A stretch of 64,000 nt of DNA from NCBI RefSeq assembly GCF_003946865.1, contig NZ_QXTH01000008.1, forward strand, positions 186,001-250,000, written 5' to 3'. Each line of letters begins with the position of its first letter. Position 1 is the first letter of the stretch. Positions 25,563 to 33,672 of the stretch are shown in pieces. A program made the translations under genes and the position numbers. The notes under the pieces are model-generated. The model was not told the origin of the DNA and did no database searches. It worked only from the letters and a program-made list of their open reading frames with translations. The stretch is from Antribacter gilvus (GTDB taxonomy: Bacteria > Actinomycetota > Actinomycetes > Actinomycetales > Cellulomonadaceae).

Positions 25563-26887
25563 CGTCCCCACCTCTCGCTGTGCAACGGCCACACCGTCAC
25601 CTGATCTCCTGGCTCCAGACCCGTCACCTCGGCGGGGACGTCGATCAGCACGTCCGCGGCGGCCATGGAGGCCACCAGGTGCGACCCCGCCCCGCCGACG
25701 ACCTCGACGAGGTAGTGCCCTCGTCCGACGAGGTCACTATCTCGGCGCTCGTGTCCCGCCGAGGTAGTGCCTCCGTCGGACGAGGGCACTACCTCGGCGG
25801 AAGGGCGGAGGCGTCCACGCAGCAGCTGGCGCCTGCTCGCGGGGGACACCACGGCCTGTGCCAGCGTCGCCCCCAGCCGCGGGACCGGCGGCAGCCCCCC
25901 GAGCGAGCGCAGCGCGTCGCGGACCAGCACCACGAACGAGACCTGCGCGCTCACCGGGTTGCCCGGGAACGTGAGGACCGGCATGCCGTCGACGACCCCG
26001 AGTCCCTGCGGGCCGCCCGGCTGCATGGCGACCGACCGGAAGGTGACACCGGCCAGCGCCTCCTTGACCACCTCGTACGCGCCCTGGCTGACGCCCCCGG
26101 AGGTGATCACCAGCTCGGCGCCCGCGGCGCTCGCGGCGGCCAGCGCCGCTCGGAGGGCCGCCGGGTCGTCCCCGGTGCGCCCGGTCGTCACGACGGTGCC
26201 CCCGGCATCGGTGACCGCCGCCGCGAGCGCCGCCGTGTTGGCGTCCCACACCTGGCCGGGGCCGGCGGGCTCGCCCGGTGCCACGAGCTCGCTCCCCGTG
26301 GAGAGGATCGCGACGCGCACGGGGGCGTGGACGGGCAGCCCGCCGAGCCCGCACGCTGCCGCGGCGGCGACGTGGTGCGGCGCGAGCACCGTGTCGGCGG
26401 GGAGCACGAGGTCACCGGGGGCGACGTCGGACCCCGCCTCCCGCACGTACTCCCCCGCCGCGCGGCTACGGACGATCCGCACGCGGTCGGCCGCCGTCGG
26501 CCGGTTGAAGGTGCGCGCGTCGGTGTCCTCGACGGGGATCACGGCGTCGGCGCCCGTGGGCACGGGCGCCCCGGTCATGATCCGCACCGCTGTTCCCGGG
26601 GCGAGGGGCGCGGGCTCCCCGGGCGCGGCCGCGACCTCGCCGGCGACGGGGAGATCGACGGGGGCATCGGCGGAGGCCCCCGCGACGTCGGCCGCCCGCA
26701 CCGCGAAGCCGTCCATCTGGGAGTTGCGGAAGCGCGGCAGAGGGCCGGGGGCCGTGACGTCGTGCGCGAGGACCCGGCCGAGCAGGGTGGCCGAGACCGG
26801 TACGAGCTCGACGGGCCGCGGAGCGAGCCCGGCCAGCAGCTCCGCCACGTCCTGCCGGTGCTGCTCCACGTCCACGCGATCACTCAC
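25559..26887 (-). CDS. moeA: molybdopterin molybdotransferase MoeA with in-frame palindromic-repeat insertion
   Basis: A 442-residue MoeA, which inserts molybdate into adenylylated molybdopterin. Typical parts are RFRNSQMDGFAVRAADV, RIMTGAPVPTGADAVIPVED, the MoCF_biosynth domain (VAILSTGSELVAPGEPAGPG; TSGGVSQGAYEVVKEAL; MQPGGPQGLGVVDGMPVLTF; PGNPVSAQVSF) and the C-terminal domain from about residue 345. In that last domain, after RRQLLRGRLRP, an extra stretch of about 32 residues (361-393, including SAEVVPSSDGGTTSAG and DLVGRGHYL) interrupts the normal run into VEVVGGAGSHLV. It is encoded exactly by two copies of the palindromic repeat at 25708-25800. The frame stays open and the rest of the domain is intact, so the enzyme is probably functional. 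Confidence 0.93.
   Translation of the reverse strand: MSDRVDVEQHRQDVAELLAGLAPRPVELVPVSATLLGRVLAHDVTAPGPLPRFRNSQMDGFAVRAADVAGASADAPVDLPVAGEVAAAPGEPAPLAPGTAVRIMTGAPVPTGADAVIPVEDTDARTFNRPTAADRVRIVRSRAAGEYVREAGSDVAPGDLVLPADTVLAPHHVAAAAACGLGGLPVHAPVRVAILSTGSELVAPGEPAGPGQVWDANTAALAAAVTDAGGTVVTTGRTGDDPAALRAALAAASAAGAELVITSGGVSQGAYEVVKEALAGVTFRSVAMQPGGPQGLGVVDGMPVLTFPGNPVSAQVSFVVLVRDALRSLGGLPPVPRLGATLAQAVVSPASRRQLLRGRLRPSAEVVPSSDGGTTSAGHERRDSDLVGRGHYLVEVVGGAGSHLVASMAAADVLIDVPAEVTGLEPGDQVTVWPLHSERWGR
25708..25745. repeat. palindromic repeat inside moeA, degenerate copy
   Basis: CGAGGTAGTG at the left and CACTATCTCGG at the right are the arms of the repeat with mismatches; the inner CCTCGTC/GACGAGG pair remains perfect. 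It lies ten bases from the better-conserved copy at 25756-25800 and contributes residues around DSDLVGRGHYLVE of MoeA. It differs from the intergenic copy at several arm positions, suggesting an older insertion or relaxed drift. Confidence 0.8.
25756..25800. repeat. palindromic repeat inside moeA, well-conserved copy
   Basis: CCGCCGAGGTAGTGCC at 25756-25771 and GGCACTACCTCGGCGG at 25785-25800 form perfect 16-base arms around a 13-base centre. It matches the intergenic copy at 15909-15947 over the whole arm. Read in the moeA frame it encodes about 15 residues (SAEVVPSSDGGTTSA). A hairpin of this strength in a coding region is unusual. Confidence 0.9.
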
Positions 26888-26981
26888 GCCCCGAACCTAC
26901 CTCGCATGACAGGATCCCTTCGGCGCTTGCCCGGATCGACGACCCGGGTGACGCTGTGACCGACAGTGAAGGAGTCCGTCC

Positions 26982-28505
26982 GTGACCGACCCGTCCGTGG
27001 GGATCGCCGCTCCAGCCCTCAGCAGGCCGGGACCGCCGCTCCGCGTCTCGCTGCGCCCTGTCGCCCCGTCGGTGCGGAGGTTCCTCGCCACCGAGTCGGG
27101 CGGCGCGATGCTGCTCCTCGCGGCAGCGCTGGTGGCGCTGGTGTGGGCGAACACGGCGTGGTCCGGGGCGTACGACGCGCTCTGGCACACCGAGGCCGGT
27201 CTCCAGGTGGGCACGTGGGGCTTCTCGATGGACCTGCACCAGTGGGTCAACGACGCGGCGATGGCCGTGTTCTTCCTGGTGATCGGCCTGGAGATCAACC
27301 GTGAGGTGACCACCGGCGAACTGCGCAACATGCGGTCGGTCGCGGTCCCCGCGCTCGGAGCGCTCGGCGGGCTGGTTGTTCCCGCGGTGGTCTACCTGGC
27401 CTTCAACTGGGGGACACCGGCTGCGCACGGCTGGGGCATCGTGATGTCCACGGACACCGCGTTCCTCGTGGGGGTGCTCGCGCTGTTCGGGCCGCGCTGC
27501 CCCGACCAGCTGCGCCTGTTCCTCCTCACGCTCGCCGTCGTGGACGACATCGGGGCCATCACCGTCATGGCCCTCTTCTACTCGGAGGACGTCAGCGTCC
27601 CGGGGCTGGTCGCCGCAGGCCTGATCGTCGCGGCCATCGTGGCGCTCCGCTGGCTGGGCGTGTGGCAGGTGGGCCCCTACGTGGCGGCGGGGGTGGCGCT
27701 CTGGGTCGCGGTGCACGCGTCCGGCGTGCACGCGACGCTCGCCGGAGTGCTCCTCGGGCTCCTCGTCCCCGCGCGCCCCGCCCAGCCCGACGACGTCCGG
27801 GCGGTGAAGCTGTACGCCTGGCGGCTGGCGCTCGAGACCACCGCCGAGCGCAGCCACCTCACCGAGCTCGCGGCGCAGGCCGCGGTGCCGACCGGGGACC
27901 GGCTCCAGCGAGTGCTGCACCCGTGGAGCGCGTACCTCGTGGTGCCGCTGTTCGGCCTGGCCAACGCGGGCGTGCACCTGGACGGCGAGACGCTGCGGGC
28001 GGCGCTCACCTCGCCCGTCACGATCGGCGCGGCAGTGGCCCTCGTGGCCGGGAACGCGCTGGGTATCTTCGGAGCGGCCGCGACCGCGCTGCGGGCGGGC
28101 CTGGGCGACCTGCCGGGTCGCGTCCGGTACAGCCACCTGCTGGGTGGCGCGATGCTCGCGGGCATCGGCTTCACGATCTCGCTCTTCGTGGCCGACCTCG
28201 CGTTCGACGACGGGCCGCTCAAGGAGCAGGCCAAGATCGGCATCCTGGCCGGCTCGCTGATCGCCGCGGTGCTCGGTTCGGTGGTGCTGCGCGTCCTGGG
28301 CGAACGCTGGCCGCTCTGCTCGCCCGCCGAGGGCCTTCCCGCCGAGCTCCCGCTGGGGCCGTGGCACGCACCCGAGTCGGCCGCTCCCGGCCCTGCCGCT
28401 CCCGGCCCTGCCGCTCCCGGCCCGGCGCCCGCCGGCGCCGGCCTGCCGGCCCTCAGCCCGCAGCGAGCGCCTGCGCCACCGCGTCCTGGAGACGGTCCCG
28501 CGTGA
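26982..28505 (+). CDS. nhaA: Na+/H+ antiporter NhaA
   Basis: A 507-residue NhaA with about 12 membrane helices that exchanges sodium for protons across the cytoplasmic membrane. The N-terminal ESGGAMLLLAAALVALVWAN, the MSTDTAFLVGVLALFG segment with Asp and Thr of the unwound helix, and the transport-site aspartates in LAVVDDIGAITVMALF are present; GIGFTISLFVADLAF is helix 11. The tail of about 60 residues is Pro/Ala-rich and contains three copies of a 15-base direct repeat (28381-28425), encoding AAPGP repeats. The start is GTG with GAAGGAG upstream. Its last 53 bases overlap the converging dsbA-like gene. Confidence 0.93.
   Translation: MTDPSVGIAAPALSRPGPPLRVSLRPVAPSVRRFLATESGGAMLLLAAALVALVWANTAWSGAYDALWHTEAGLQVGTWGFSMDLHQWVNDAAMAVFFLVIGLEINREVTTGELRNMRSVAVPALGALGGLVVPAVVYLAFNWGTPAAHGWGIVMSTDTAFLVGVLALFGPRCPDQLRLFLLTLAVVDDIGAITVMALFYSEDVSVPGLVAAGLIVAAIVALRWLGVWQVGPYVAAGVALWVAVHASGVHATLAGVLLGLLVPARPAQPDDVRAVKLYAWRLALETTAERSHLTELAAQAAVPTGDRLQRVLHPWSAYLVVPLFGLANAGVHLDGETLRAALTSPVTIGAAVALVAGNALGIFGAAATALRAGLGDLPGRVRYSHLLGGAMLAGIGFTISLFVADLAFDDGPLKEQAKIGILAGSLIAAVLGSVVLRVLGERWPLCSPAEGLPAELPLGPWHAPESAAPGPAAPGPAAPGPAPAGAGLPALSPQRAPAPPRPGDGPA
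28381..28425 (+). repeat. three tandem 15-base repeats in nhaA
   Basis: CCGCTCCCGGCCCTG occurs at 28381-28395 and 28396-28410, followed by a variant ending CCCGG at 28411-28425. Because the unit is a multiple of three, copy changes keep the reading frame and alter only the Ala/Pro/Gly tail of NhaA. Confidence 0.8.
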
Positions 28506-29004
28506 TCCTGCCGCGGCAGCGCATGCCGTTGACGAACACGGTGGGCGTTCCCTCCACGCCCGCGGCGAGTCCGTCCGCGTAGTCGCGGCGCACCACGTCG
28601 GCGCTCGTCTGGGCCGCTTCACCGACCACCGACCCGGGGTCCGGCACGCCGATCGCGGCGGCGTGCTCCACGAGGTCGGCGTCGGTGAGCCGGTCCTGGT
28701 GGGCGAAGAGCCGCTGCTCCATCGCCCAGAACAGCCCGGACGCCCCGGCCACCTCCGCGGCGAGCGCCGCGGTGAGGGCGTGCGGGTGCACGGAGAACAG
28801 CGGGAAGTGCCGCCACACGAGCCTGACCTGGCCCTCCGACCGCTCCACCGCCTCGTGCAGCACGGGCGCGGTGTCTCGGCACCAGGGGCACTCGAGGTCG
28901 GCGAACTCGACGATCGTGACGGGCGCCTCGGGGTTCCCGAGCACGTGAGCCCCGGCCGGGACGAGGAGGGAGGAAGCGGGCGTCTTGGCCGGGTTCTGCG
29001 TCAT
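28453..29004 (-). CDS. DsbA-family thioredoxin-fold protein
   Basis: A 183-residue thioredoxin-fold protein of the DsbA/Thioredoxin_4 group. The active site is CPWC (Cys39, Cys42) in FADLECPWCRDTAP, followed by HFPLFSVHPHALTAALAAEV and the cis-proline loop VEGTPTVFVNG. There is no signal peptide from ATG 29004, so it may be cytoplasmic. In actinobacteria genes of this type often sit next to nhaA, as here, and were sometimes annotated as an NhaA-thioredoxin fusion; the two genes converge and overlap by 53 bases. The redox partner is unknown. Confidence 0.88.
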   Translation of the reverse strand: MTQNPAKTPASSLLVPAGAHVLGNPEAPVTIVEFADLECPWCRDTAPVLHEAVERSEGQVRLVWRHFPLFSVHPHALTAALAAEVAGASGLFWAMEQRLFAHQDRLTDADLVEHAAAIGVPDPGSVVGEAAQTSADVVRRDYADGLAAGVEGTPTVFVNGMRCRGRITRDRLQDAVAQALAAG

Positions 29005-29057
29005 GGTGCTCACCCTGCCGTAGCGGTGTGCTGGACGCCATCCCACGTCGGGAGCGG

Positions 29058-29594
29058 TCAGCCGTGCACGTGCGCCTTGTGCCCCACCGAGGAGGAGACC
29101 TCCTTCTCGGCGACCTCCAGGAGCCGGTCCGCCAGGCGGCGCAGCGCGCGGCCGGCGGCGAGCTCGTCGCCGATCACCGGCACCTCGGCATCCTCCGGCG
29201 CCTTGCGAGCGTGGCCCACGGCGCGGAGCGTCTGCGGCGGACCCACCACTGTGGCCTCGGCGGTGGTGCTGCCGGCGCTCTCCACGAGGGTCACCTCGAC
29301 GTGCCAGGTCAGGGTGCGGCGGCGCGTGCCGTCGTCGGCCACCTCGTCCGCCTGCGGCGCCCCGCCGGACCGGTCGGCGGCCGCCTCACCGCCGCCCGGC
29401 ACGGTCTCGCCGCCGCCCTGGACGAACGTGTCCGACCCGGGGAAGATCAGCGTCTCCTCCCCCGAGTCCGACCAGCGCACCCGGTACGGCGGCGTGCCGT
29501 CCGGCCCGCGGCACTCTGTGATCACGCCGTCGCGGACCGCGCCGCCCACCACCCCCGAGGCGGTCACGATCCGGTCGCCCACTGTTGCTCTCAT
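29058..29594 (-). CDS. fused DUF1918-DUF1876 protein
   Basis: A 178-residue protein that joins two small actinobacterial domains normally made separately. Residues 1-58 (MRATVGDRIVTASGVVGGAV, ECRGPDGTPPYRVRWSDSGE, LIFPGSDTF) match DUF1918. After a Gly/Ala/Asp linker, residues 90-175 (TLTWHVEVTLVESAGSTTAE; ATVVGPPQTLRAVGHARKAP; VPVIGDELAAGRALRRLADR) match DUF1876, a dsRNA-binding-like fold. Both families are small, often stress- or starvation-linked proteins without known biochemical role. No stop, frameshift or ribosome site separates the parts. Confidence 0.82.
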   Translation of the reverse strand: MRATVGDRIVTASGVVGGAVRDGVITECRGPDGTPPYRVRWSDSGEETLIFPGSDTFVQGGGETVPGGGEAAADRSGGAPQADEVADDGTRRRTLTWHVEVTLVESAGSTTAEATVVGPPQTLRAVGHARKAPEDAEVPVIGDELAAGRALRRLADRLLEVAEKEVSSSVGHKAHVHG

Positions 29595-29652
29595 GTCGGT
29601 GCCTCCCTCGCATCCTCGCGACACGGGACACCTCCATCATGCGCCTCTTGAC

Positions 29653-31428
29653 CTAGAGTCGCTGGGCCCGCTCCAGGTCCGCGTAGCGGCCGCCCGCCGC
29701 GACCAGCTCCTCGTGCGAACCCACCTCCACGACGCGCCCCCGGTCGAGCACGACGATCCGGTCCGCGGATCGGATCGTCGAGAGCCGGTGCGCCACGACA
29801 AGCGTGGTGCGTCCGCTGCGCAGCCGGTCCAGGGCCTCGCGTACCAGGGCCTCGGCCTCCGGGTCGAGCGCCGAGGTGGCCTCGTCGAGCAGGAGCACCC
29901 GCGGGTCGCGCACCAGCGCACGCGCGATGGCGAGCCGCTGCCGCTGCCCGCCCGAGAGCTTCGCCCCGCGCTCGCCCACGGTGGTGTCCCAGCCGTCGGG
30001 CAGCGCCTCGACGACGTCGAGCACGTTGGCGTCGGCGAGCGCCCGGCGGACGCGTTCGTCGGGAACCTCGCCCAGGCCGTAGGTGATGTTGTCGCGCACC
30101 GAGCCCTGGAAGAGCACCGACTCCTGCGGCACCACCGAGACAGACCGGCGGTAGGTCCGCAGGTCGACGGTGGTGGCGTCGGTCCCGTCGAGGAGGAGCC
30201 GCCCCGTCGTCGGGCGCAGGAAGCCGAGCGCGAGGTTGAGCATCGTGGACTTGCCGGACCCGGACGGCCCCACGAACGCGACCGTCTCGCCGGGCTCGAC
30301 GTCGATGCGGACGTCGTCCAGCGCGGGCGAGTCGGCCTCCGGGTAGCGGAAGCCGACGGCGTCGAAGGTGATGCGGCCGCCCACCCGGGCGACGGGCGCC
30401 TTGCCCGCGTTCTCCTCGAGGTCGGGCTCGGTGAGCACCTCGGCGATCGAGCGCACCGACTCCGTTCCGCGGGCGATGACCGGGATCAGCATGAGCACCT
30501 GCGTGACCCCGCTCGTGATGAGCGCGAAGAACGAGGAGAGCAGCACCACCTCGCCGGGCGAGACGGCCACGACCCCGGTGAGCGACCCCGCCGCCGCGGC
30601 GATGAGGCAGCCGGTACCGAGCAGCTGCAGCCCCACCCACGACACCGACGCGAAGCGCCCGTTGAGCACGTCCAGCTCGTACCCGGCGCTGCGCACACCC
30701 TCCGCGCCCGACGCGACCCGCTGCGTGGCCTCTGCCTCGAGCCCGTGCGCGCGGGTCACCGGCATGAGCGTGGCCATCTCGCCCACCCGGGCCGCGAACC
30801 GCTCGACCTCGCGGCGGAACGTCTCGTTGCGTTCGCGCGAGCGCCGCGCGAGGAGGTACCGGAGCAGCGCGGCGAGCGGGACGGTGAGCGCGTAGACCGG
30901 GAGGAACTGCGGCACGGTCACCGCGGTGGTCACCACCGCTCCGGTCACCACCATCGTGGCCGACAGCAGCGGGTGCGTGGCCTGCTGCAGCATCGTCTCG
31001 ATGTTCTCGACGTCGCGGACCACCTTGGTCTGGATGATCGACGACGACATCCGCGTGTGGAAACCGATGGAGAGCGCCTGGAGGCGGGCTGCGAGGGCGT
31101 TGCGGAGGTCGGCACCCGTGCGGCGCACCACGCCCATGAAGAACTTCGTGTACAGCACGTGGTTGGGGTAGTTCTGCAGCAGCGCGAGGAACGCCACGAC
31201 CGCCCACAGCGCGAGCTCGCGGAGCGGCCCGCCGGCCACGACCACGTCGATGACCTTGCCCGTGACGACGGGCAGGAGCCACAGCGGGATGTCCTTGAGG
31301 GCGAAGAAGCCGACTGCGGCGGCGACCCGGCCACGGTGCCGGGCGAGCAGCCGGAGGACGGAACGGAGGGGACGGTCGCCGTGGACGACGTCGGTCAGGG
31401 CGTGAGAAGTCACAGTGAAAGGATTCAC
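29653..31428 (-). CDS. ABC transporter, fused permease and ATPase (multidrug/lipid exporter type)
   Basis: A 591-residue type IV half-transporter. Residues 1-320 are the six-helix membrane domain (FFALKDIPLWLLPVVTGKVI at the start; SIGFHTRMSSSIIQTKVVRD is a coupling helix region). The ATPase domain contains Walker A GPSGSGKST near residue 390, the signature LSGGQRQRLAIARAL, and Walker B RVLLLDEATSALDPEAEA, then the H-loop VVAHRLSTI. One subunit is encoded, so it should form a homodimer. GTG 31428 gives the natural length; another GTG five codons downstream is possible. It is divergent from xdhC and its substrate cannot be deduced. Confidence 0.9.
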   Translation of the reverse strand: MNPFTVTSHALTDVVHGDRPLRSVLRLLARHRGRVAAAVGFFALKDIPLWLLPVVTGKVIDVVVAGGPLRELALWAVVAFLALLQNYPNHVLYTKFFMGVVRRTGADLRNALAARLQALSIGFHTRMSSSIIQTKVVRDVENIETMLQQATHPLLSATMVVTGAVVTTAVTVPQFLPVYALTVPLAALLRYLLARRSRERNETFRREVERFAARVGEMATLMPVTRAHGLEAEATQRVASGAEGVRSAGYELDVLNGRFASVSWVGLQLLGTGCLIAAAAGSLTGVVAVSPGEVVLLSSFFALITSGVTQVLMLIPVIARGTESVRSIAEVLTEPDLEENAGKAPVARVGGRITFDAVGFRYPEADSPALDDVRIDVEPGETVAFVGPSGSGKSTMLNLALGFLRPTTGRLLLDGTDATTVDLRTYRRSVSVVPQESVLFQGSVRDNITYGLGEVPDERVRRALADANVLDVVEALPDGWDTTVGERGAKLSGGQRQRLAIARALVRDPRVLLLDEATSALDPEAEALVREALDRLRSGRTTLVVAHRLSTIRSADRIVVLDRGRVVEVGSHEELVAAGGRYADLERAQRL

Positions 31429-31528
31429 TACGGGTTGGAGCCTGCCAAGAGGGCGGGTCGGATCGGTTCGACGCGTCCCGTCATCCGCGTGACACCGGCC
31501 CGTGACACGCGCGGCGCACAATGGGTCG

Positions 31529-32695
31529 ATGCGGGATCTCCTCCCCTCCCTCCTCGCCTGGTGGCACGCCGGGGAGCGCGGCGCGCTCGCGACCGTCGTG
31601 CGCACGTTCTCCTCCGCGCCCCGGACCGCGGGAGCGGCCATGGCCGTCGGCCCGGGCGGGGACGTGGTGGGCTCTGTCTCCGGCGGCTGCGTCGAGGGTG
31701 CCGTCTACGACCTCTGCCTCGAGGTCTCCGAGACCGGGGTCCCGGCCCTCGCCCGCTACGGCGTCTCCGACGCCTCCGCCCTCGACGTGGGCCTCACCTG
31801 CGGGGGCACCATCGAGGTCCTGGTCACCCCCTTCTCGCGCGAGACGTGGCCGGGATTCCCCGCCCTGGTCGCAGACCTGCTGCCCGACGACGGACGGGTC
31901 GCCTCTCCCGTCGCCCTCGCCACGGTCGTGGCCGCCCCGGCGGCGGGGTCGGTCGGGCAGCGCCTGACGGTCCGGACCGGGGTCGGTCGGGGGCGCGGCG
32001 GCGGGTCCGACACGGAGGGCAGCCTGGGAGACCCGGCGCTGGACGCGGTGGTGGCCGAGGACGCCGTCGGGCACCTGGCTGCGGGCGAGACGGCGCTGCG
32101 CGAGTACGGGCCGCGCGGGGAGCGACTCGGGACCGGGGTGCGGGTCCTGGTGCAGTCGTTCGCACCGCCGCCGCGGCTGCTGGTGTTCGGGGCGATCGAC
32201 TTCGCCGCGGCGATGTGCCGCGCGGGCCGGCTGCTCGGCTACCGCGTCACGGTCTGCGACGCCCGGCCGATCTTCGCCACCGCCGCCCGCTTTCCGGACG
32301 CCGACGAGGTGGTCGTGGACTGGCCCCACCGCTACCTCGAGGCGGAGCTGGCGGCCGGGCGGGTCGACGGCTCCACAGCGGTGTGCGTCCTCACGCACGA
32401 CCCCAAGTTCGACGTGCCCCTGCTCCGTGCGGCGCTCTCCGGGCTGCCCGACGACGCCTACGTGGGCGCCATGGGATCACGCCGCACGCACGACGACCGG
32501 GTCGCCCGGCTCCTCGAGGAAGGCGTGCCGCAGGCGGCCCTGGCCCGGCTGCGGAGCCCGATCGGGCTGGATCTGGGCGCCCGCACGCCGGACGAGACGG
32601 CGATCAGCATCGCGGCGGAGATCGTCGCCGCCCGGACGGGCGCGTCGGCCCGGCCGCTGTCGGAGACGAGGGGGCGGATCCACGGGGACGATTGA
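31529..32695 (+). CDS. XdhC/CoxF-type protein for molybdenum enzyme maturation
   Basis: A 388-residue XdhC-family protein. The N-terminal XdhC/CoxI domain is RDLLPSLLAWWHAGERGALA, VRTFSSAPRTAGAAMAV, GSVSGGCVEGAVYDLCLEV with the conserved SGGCVE cysteine, and GLTCGGTIEVLV. The C-terminal Rossmann-like domain (from about 225) has LLVFGAIDFAAAMCRAGRLL, VVVDWPHRYLE, VCVLTHDPKFDVPLLRAAL and YVGAMGSRRTHDDRVARL. XdhC proteins bind the molybdenum cofactor, help sulfurate it and insert it into xanthine dehydrogenase-type enzymes. The client enzyme is not here, but moaA, moaE and moeA are within 10 kb. Confidence 0.9.
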   Translation: MRDLLPSLLAWWHAGERGALATVVRTFSSAPRTAGAAMAVGPGGDVVGSVSGGCVEGAVYDLCLEVSETGVPALARYGVSDASALDVGLTCGGTIEVLVTPFSRETWPGFPALVADLLPDDGRVASPVALATVVAAPAAGSVGQRLTVRTGVGRGRGGGSDTEGSLGDPALDAVVAEDAVGHLAAGETALREYGPRGERLGTGVRVLVQSFAPPPRLLVFGAIDFAAAMCRAGRLLGYRVTVCDARPIFATAARFPDADEVVVDWPHRYLEAELAAGRVDGSTAVCVLTHDPKFDVPLLRAALSGLPDDAYVGAMGSRRTHDDRVARLLEEGVPQAALARLRSPIGLDLGARTPDETAISIAAEIVAARTGASARPLSETRGRIHGDD

Positions 32696-32732
32696 ACGGC
32701 GGGCCGAGGACGTGCCGATCGACCGCCCGAGC

Positions 32733-33071
32733 TCAGTGCTCGCTGGCGAGATCGGCGAGAGCCTTGCGAAGTGCGCCCTCGAAGTCGGCCACGTCGTTCT
32801 CGATCGTGTCGCGGATCAACTGAGGGTCGATGTACTCGTACGCATGGGCGATGCGATTCCTCGTCGACCAGATCGCGGGCCGAGCGGGGCCGAAAGCACG
32901 TTGTCGAAGGGCCTCACTGGCCTTTGACACCGCCTCGATCGAGGCCCCCAGCCGGAGGCACACCTCATCGAACAGGATCGGATCGTCGAGTGATCCGTGA
33001 CCGACATGCGACGAGAGCACGCCCAAGTGATGGAGCGCCGACTCGACAGCCCGCCTGTCCTTCTCGCTCAC
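32733..33071 (-). CDS. hepT: HepT-like ribonuclease toxin (DUF86)
   Basis: A 112-residue HepT/DUF86 toxin with the HEPN RNase motif RX4HXY, present as RNRIAHAY with Arg71, His76 and Tyr78. The helical body (VESALHHLGVLSSHVGHGSL; DEVCLRLGASIEAVSKASEA) is full length. In characterised pairs HepT cleaves RNA and is silenced when the partner MntA adds AMP to the tyrosine of this motif. The start overlaps the MntA stop by four bases. Base composition is slightly lower in GC than the surroundings. The pair probably acts as a toxin-antitoxin or defence module. Confidence 0.9.
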   Translation of the reverse strand: MSEKDRRAVESALHHLGVLSSHVGHGSLDDPILFDEVCLRLGASIEAVSKASEALRQRAFGPARPAIWSTRNRIAHAYEYIDPQLIRDTIENDVADFEGALRKALADLASEH

Positions 33072-33598
33072 AGTGGGATCGACTCGATCGTCGACGCAAC
33101 CTCGTCGCGAACAGCCCGAGCCACGACGATGTCCACCTCGCGGCCGAGAAGTCCTTCGAGCTCCGCCTCCAGCGCCCCGAGCGCGAAGAGCCCAGTCCCC
33201 GGGTCGAGATCGACCAGCAGGTCGACATCGGACGTAGAGGTCTCCTCGCCTCGGGCAACCGAGCCGAAGATCCGCACGTTGCGCACCCCACGCCGAGCGG
33301 CCGCCTCCACGATGGCATCACGGTGATCACGGAGCACGACGCCGAGAAGAGCGCGTTCACCGGGCGATCCGTAGGTCAGATCAATCTTCGGAGGATCCGT
33401 CTTCAGGAGTCGGGCGACCTCTGGCTGGCTCCGACCGAGCGCACGACCAATGCGTCGCTGGCTCCAGCCCAACGCGTGCGCCCGCTGCGCTGCGAGGACC
33501 AGTTCGCGAGCCGCGGTGGCGCGCAGGCTGGCAGTGCGCTCAGCCGTCTCGCCGAGATGCGCCGCAAGGGCTCGTTCGACTGCTGACTCCTCGTCCAT
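33068..33598 (-). CDS. mntA: MntA-like antitoxin nucleotidyltransferase with N-terminal helix-turn-helix
   Basis: A 176-residue protein. The C-terminal half (about 100-176) is a minimal nucleotidyltransferase with the motif FGSVARGEETSTSDVDLLVD, giving Gly112-Ser113 and the metal-binding Asp124 and Asp126. The N-terminal part (about 30-68) contains LVLAAQRAHALGWSQRRIGR and ALGRSQPEVARLLKTDPPKI, a helix-turn-helix-like region, so this antitoxin can probably bind DNA itself. MntA enzymes adenylylate HepT and neutralise it. A 16-base perfect palindrome lies 12 bases upstream of the start and overlaps the expected promoter, which fits autoregulation. ATG 33598 has GGAGGTGCGGAG upstream. Confidence 0.85.
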   Translation of the reverse strand: MDEESAVERALAAHLGETAERTASLRATAARELVLAAQRAHALGWSQRRIGRALGRSQPEVARLLKTDPPKIDLTYGSPGERALLGVVLRDHRDAIVEAAARRGVRNVRIFGSVARGEETSTSDVDLLVDLDPGTGLFALGALEAELEGLLGREVDIVVARAVRDEVASTIESIPL

Positions 33599-33610
33599 CT
33601 CCGCACCTCC

Positions 33611-33626
33611 GATAGCAGATGCTATC
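33611..33626 (-). promoter_or_regulatory. operator-like palindrome upstream of mntA-hepT
   Basis: GATAGCAGATGCTATC is a perfect dyad (6-4-6) located 12 bases before the mntA ATG, next to the ribosome site. It is the most AT-rich point of the gap and could be bound by the MntA helix-turn-helix domain to autoregulate the operon. Confidence 0.6.
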
Positions 33627-33672
33627 AGGGTGCCGTAGTCTCCGGGTAGTAACGGCACCGGAAGGGGTGCGG

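Noticed and set aside
25708-25803. Frameshift or assembly error in moeA as explanation of the odd segment
   Set aside because: The frame is continuous, the flanking MoeA sequence is intact on both sides and the extra DNA is precisely two palindromic repeat copies.
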